Assembly: GCA_900550775.1 (NCBI GenBank)
Contig: URTH01000063.1
Coordinates: forward strand, 1-8,935
DNA: 8,935 nt
Direction of reading: 5' to 3'
Source: an uncultured Eubacteriales bacterium
GTDB lineage: Bacteria; Bacillota; Clostridia; Monoglobales; Monoglobaceae
Shown here: piece by piece, positions 5,731 to 8,935 of the stretch
How the letters are laid out: each line of letters begins with the position of its first letter
How positions within the stretch are numbered: the stretch's first letter is position 1
Notes under the pieces: generated by a model
Told to the model about the DNA's origin: nothing
Database searches by the model: none
What the model saw: the letters and a program-made list of their open reading frames with translations, nothing else
Program-made: the position numbers and the translations under genes

Positions 5731-6996
5731 TTAGGCTCTTTCTTCTATTATAGTATAAATTTCCTCTGCCGTCAACAGGACAGAAGCTGTCTCGCCGGTC
5801 GCCATGTTTTTCAGTTCCGCACGTCCGTCTCTCGTCTCGTCCTCACCGAGCACCATGCTGTAACGCGCCCCCAGCTTATTGGCATACTTCATCTGTGCCT
5901 TGACGCTGCGTCCGCACAAATCCCGCTCCGCATGGCAGCCCATGGCACGCAGATCATAGACCAGCTTTTGCGCAAGCACATCCGCCTCTTCACCGATTGC
6001 GGCAATAAAGATTGCCGGCTGATAGGCCGGTACCGCCTTGTCAAGCCCCTGGCTCTTCATAATCATCATCAAACGTTCCAGTCCGACCGCAAAGCCGATC
6101 CCCTCGGTGGGCTTGCCGCCCAGCTCCTCTACCAGGCCATTGTAGCGGCCGCCGCCGCAGACGGTAGACTGGGCGCCAAGGGCGTCAGAGGTGATCTCAA
6201 ACACGGTTCGGGTATAGTAATCCAGACCGCGCACGATGGTAGGATCGATGGTATAGGCAATTTTCATATTGTCAAGATAGCGGAGCGTCTGATCCAGGTG
6301 CTGACGGCAATCCGCGCAGAGGTGATCGATCATCTTCGGCGCATCTGCCGCAATCTTGGAACATACCTCCGACTTACAGTCGATGATCCGCATCGGATTT
6401 TTCTCCAGTCTGGTTTTGCAGGTATCGCAAAGGTCTGCCTCATACTGTTTAAAATAGTCCTTTAAAATCCGATTATACTCCTTTTTGCAGACCGGGCAGC
6501 CGATGCTGTTCAAATTCAATTTCAGCCCCTTAACCCCAAGCTTTTCAAAAAAGGAAAGCGCAAGCGCAATGATTTCCGCATCGGCCGCATCCGAGGTACC
6601 GCCGAAGCACTCGATCCCGAACTGATGAAACTCACGCAGGCGGCCGGACTGCGGCTTTTCGTAGCGGTAGCAGGAGATCAGATAAAACAGCTTGGTCGGC
6701 TGCGGATCGGCATAGAGCGAATTTTCAATAAAGCTCCGCACCAGGGACGCCGTTCCCTCCGGGCGCAGCGTAATGCTGCGTCCGCCTTTATCCTCAAACG
6801 TATACATCTCCTTTTGTACCACGTCCGTGGTATCCCCCACGCCGCGCTGAAACAGAGCGGTGTCCTCAAAAACGGGGGTGCGGATTTCACGGTACCCGTA
6901 CGCGCCGCAAATTTCCCGTGCGGTTTGCTCCACTTTTTGCCAGAGCAGGCTGTCTGCCGGAAGAATATCTTCCGTTCCACGAGGTTTATTGATCAT
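5731..6996 (-). CDS. hisS: Histidyl-tRNA synthetase
   Basis: This class II synthetase charges tRNA-His. Its 421 residues are normal for the bacterial form. TLRPEGTASLVR lies at 76–87, the motif 2 region RYEKPQSGRLREFHQFG at 111–127, the histidine-specific motif LDYYTRTVFE at 258–267, GGGRYNGL at 281–288, motif 3 GIGFAVGLERL at 299–309, and an anticodon-binding domain from about 325 to the end. The insertion between about 165 and 232 has four cysteine pairs (167/170, 190/193, 207/212, 227/230), which suggests metal binding. The ATG at 6996 overlaps the stop of the upstream gene as ATGA. Its AAGGAG site (7005–7010) lies inside that gene at 8 nt spacing, so translation of the two is probably coupled. 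No T-box leader is present. Confidence 0.98.
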   Translation of the reverse strand: MINKPRGTEDILPADSLLWQKVEQTAREICGAYGYREIRTPVFEDTALFQRGVGDTTDVVQKEMYTFEDKGGRSITLRPEGTASLVRSFIENSLYADPQPTKLFYLISCYRYEKPQSGRLREFHQFGIECFGGTSDAADAEIIALALSFFEKLGVKGLKLNLNSIGCPVCKKEYNRILKDYFKQYEADLCDTCKTRLEKNPMRIIDCKSEVCSKIAADAPKMIDHLCADCRQHLDQTLRYLDNMKIAYTIDPTIVRGLDYYTRTVFEITSDALGAQSTVCGGGRYNGLVEELGGKPTEGIGFAVGLERLMMIMKSQGLDKAVPAYQPAIFIAAIGEEADVLAQKLVYDLRAMGCHAERDLCGRSVKAQMKYANKLGARYSMVLGEDETRDGRAELKNMATGETASVLLTAEEIYTIIEERA

Positions 6997-7757
6997 AGCG
7001 ATAACTCCTTTACAGTATTTTTCAAAATTCCGATATGTTCGATTTCCACCTCTACACAGTCCCCGGCCTGCATGGGGCCGATGCCGGAGGCCGTACCGGT
7101 GGTAATCACATCGCCGGGGAGCAGCGTCATAATCTGCGAGAGCAGATACACCAATCTTTCCGGCGGAAAAATCAATTGTTTGGTCGAGGAATCCTGTTTT
7201 ACCACGCCGTTTAAGCGCGTTTCTATATGTAACGGCCCTGTGCCGACATCCGTCTCAATCACAGGCCCTATCGGGCAAAAGGTATCAAAGCCCTTGGCTC
7301 TGGTCCACTGCGAATCCAATTTTTGCAGATCGCGTGCAGTGACGTCATTTAAACAGGTATAGCCAAAGATATAGTCCCCGGCTTTGGATTCCTCTACATA
7401 AGACGCCTCTTTTCCAATTACAAAGGCAAGCTCGCCCTCATAGTCAACCTGCTTTGCCATGGGCGGCATGATAATGGTATCAAGCGGCCCGATCACGGCC
7501 GAAACCGGCTTATAAAAAAGCGCCGGAAAATCGGGAATGGGCAGCTGCATCTCCTTGGCGTGATCCGCATAGTTCAGCCCCACCGCAATAATTTTGGAGG
7601 GCGTACAGGGCGGCAGCAGCTTAGCATCTTCAAAAGAGACGACCGCCCCGGTCTCCTGCGGCGGATCGGTCAGGCCGCCGCGCAGCAAATGATAGCCGTC
7701 CTCCTTTTGCAGCGCATAGTGCGGCTGACCGCTTACCAAAAGTCTGGCATATTTCAT
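6993..7757 (-). CDS. Fumarylacetoacetate hydrolase family protein
   Basis: This protein of 254 residues has a single FAH domain. Members cleave or isomerise acylpyruvate-type compounds (FAHD1-like acylpyruvase, oxaloacetate decarboxylase or tautomerase, or 2-hydroxyhepta-2,4-dienedioate isomerase). The exact substrate cannot be read from sequence. Metal ligands E107 and E109 (DYEGELAF) and D138 (CLNDVTARD) are present, as are His66 in LNYADHAKEM, Lys155 in AKGFDTF, and the closing GTASGIG motif at 221–227. The family's two catalytic halves are complete. I start at ATG 7757, where AGGAAG (7767–7772) lies 9 nt upstream; a TTG at 7808 in frame would add 17 residues unlike the family. It sits inside a translation operon and overlaps hisS by 4 nt. 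No aromatic-degradation genes are nearby, so a metabolite-repair role is more likely than a catabolic one (inference). Confidence 0.92.
   Translation of the reverse strand: MKYARLLVSGQPHYALQKEDGYHLLRGGLTDPPQETGAVVSFEDAKLLPPCTPSKIIAVGLNYADHAKEMQLPIPDFPALFYKPVSAVIGPLDTIIMPPMAKQVDYEGELAFVIGKEASYVEESKAGDYIFGYTCLNDVTARDLQKLDSQWTRAKGFDTFCPIGPVIETDVGTGPLHIETRLNGVVKQDSSTKQLIFPPERLVYLLSQIMTLLPGDVITTGTASGIGPMQAGDCVEVEIEHIGILKNTVKELSL
7005..7010 (-). promoter_or_regulatory. hisS ribosome binding site inside the upstream gene
   Basis: AAGGAG encodes part of the last codons of the FAH-family gene and stands 8 nt before the hisS ATG. With the ATGA stop/start overlap it indicates translational coupling. 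Confidence 0.75.
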
Positions 7758-7766
7758 CAAAAAGCA

Positions 7767-7772
7767 CTTCCT
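7767..7772 (-). promoter_or_regulatory. Ribosome binding site deciding the FAH-family start
   Basis: AGGAAG stands 9 nt before the ATG at 7757 and falls downstream of the alternative TTG at 7808, which supports the shorter protein. Confidence 0.7.
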
Positions 7773-7837
7773 TGACGCAATATGGCAAAGGCGCGGCAAA
7801 ACCGCCAAAAGCCCCTGCCTTTTTGTTCTTCTATTTC

Positions 7838-8437
7838 TTAACCCCTTCTCGGATTTTTACAAAAATCCGCAATCAGCTCGCTCAGTTCCTCCCGTCCCGT
7901 CTTTTTTTCGGAGGAAAACGGGAGCAAAATGCAGTCATCGTCCAGCTCCAACGTATGATAAATCAGCGTAAGATTGGTCTCGATCTGCGATTTTTTCAGT
8001 TTATCCAGCTTGGTTGCAACCACAACCGGGGTGTATCCAAAGTGGCGGATCCACTGCAGCATGGTGATATCGTCCTGCGTAGGCTTGTGCCGCGCGTCAA
8101 CCAACTGAATCACCTGCACCAAATTAAAACGATCCGAAAGGTAGGTATCGATCATGGACGCCCAGCGCTGCTGCTCCGCCTTTGAGACCTTTGCATAGCC
8201 ATAACCCGGAAGATCCACCAGCCGATAGTTGCCGTCAATATCATAAAAGTTGATGGTGGCGGTTTTCCCCGGTGAGCTGCTGGTGCGCGCCAGCTTGGTA
8301 CGGTTGGTCAGGCAGTTAATCAGTGAGGACTTTCCGACGTTGGAACGTCCGACAAAGGCAACCTCCGGCACCAGGGTGTCCGGGTACTGTTCTTTCTTCA
8401 CTGCGGTTTGCAGCAGTTTGGCATTGATAAAATCCAT
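7838..8437 (-). CDS. engB: Ribosome assembly GTPase EngB/YsxC
   Basis: This essential GTPase takes part in late assembly of the 50S ribosomal subunit. The 199-residue length is standard. The TRAFAC GTPase motifs are complete and in order: G1 GRSNVGKS at 30–37, G2 region GKTATINFY around Thr61, G3 DLPGYG at 75–80, G4 TKLDK at 142–146, and G5 SSEKKTG at 175–181. The ATG at 8437 is preceded by GGAGGG (plus 8444–8449). It begins 24 nt after the lon stop, the order known from Bacillus (lonA–ysxC), which links protein quality control with ribosome assembly. An 80-nt spacer to the FAH-family gene contains no T-tract hairpin. Confidence 0.97.
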   Translation of the reverse strand: MDFINAKLLQTAVKKEQYPDTLVPEVAFVGRSNVGKSSLINCLTNRTKLARTSSSPGKTATINFYDIDGNYRLVDLPGYGYAKVSKAEQQRWASMIDTYLSDRFNLVQVIQLVDARHKPTQDDITMLQWIRHFGYTPVVVATKLDKLKKSQIETNLTLIYHTLELDDDCILLPFSSEKKTGREELSELIADFCKNPRRG

Positions 8438-8461
8438 GTTCTTCCCTCCGCAATCATCGGC

Positions 8462-8935
<474 letters not shown>

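Noticed and set aside
6625..7362. 245-codon plus-strand frame
   Set aside because: It is antisense to the ends of hisS and the FAH-family gene, both of which have intact family motifs. The product resembles nothing known.
7758..7837. Hairpin in the engB–FAH spacer as a terminator
   Set aside because: The GGCGG...CCGCGCC pairing needs a bulge and is not followed by a T-run, so the operon probably continues.

Overview
This window reads as a chromosomal segment of a low-to-mid GC Firmicute, most likely a member of the class Clostridia. This is an inference from three things: the lon–engB (ysxC) adjacency, the cysteine-rich HisRS insertion, and classic sigma-A promoters with strong AGGAGG-type ribosome binding sites. 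Every credible gene lies on the minus strand, so transcription runs from high to low coordinates. I see no tRNA, rRNA, CRISPR array, transposase or integrase.

Region 8935–2591 is a tightly packed housekeeping operon. In transcription order it holds the 3' end of lon (ATP-dependent protease), engB/ysxC (50S assembly GTPase), a fumarylacetoacetate-hydrolase-family gene, hisS, aspS and tyrS. Spacers are 24, 80, -4 (ATGA overlap), 27 and 20 nt. No terminator, promoter or T-box leader is visible between these genes, so the three synthetases are probably co-expressed from a promoter outside the window. The most unusual coding feature is in tyrS. The 15-residue helix segment directly after the HVGH signature is present twice in tandem, with diverged copies, giving a 423-residue protein where about 405–410 would be expected.

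Region 2590–2270 is a regulatory intergenic stretch. It contains a sigma-A promoter with a 14-bp palindrome inside its spacer, then a strong hairpin, then an intrinsic terminator about 100 nt downstream of the predicted start. A second promoter follows immediately and serves the next gene. This layout defines a self-contained transcription unit of about 100 nt that could be a small RNA. An alternative is that the hairpins simply end the tyrS operon.

Region 2269–1208 holds a small membrane-anchored protein of unknown function, a single-domain PAS protein, and an intrinsic terminator. Region 1207–1 is AT-rich and looks like accessory DNA. It has a strong extended -10 promoter with an inverted repeat just upstream, driving a Fic-domain AMPylase with an N-terminal helix-turn-helix. 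This is followed by the first 11 codons of an ArsC/Spx-family gene running off the window edge.

Most of the window is ordinary core genome. The points worth a second look are the TyrRS duplication, the candidate small RNA unit, and the Fic/HTH promoter region.
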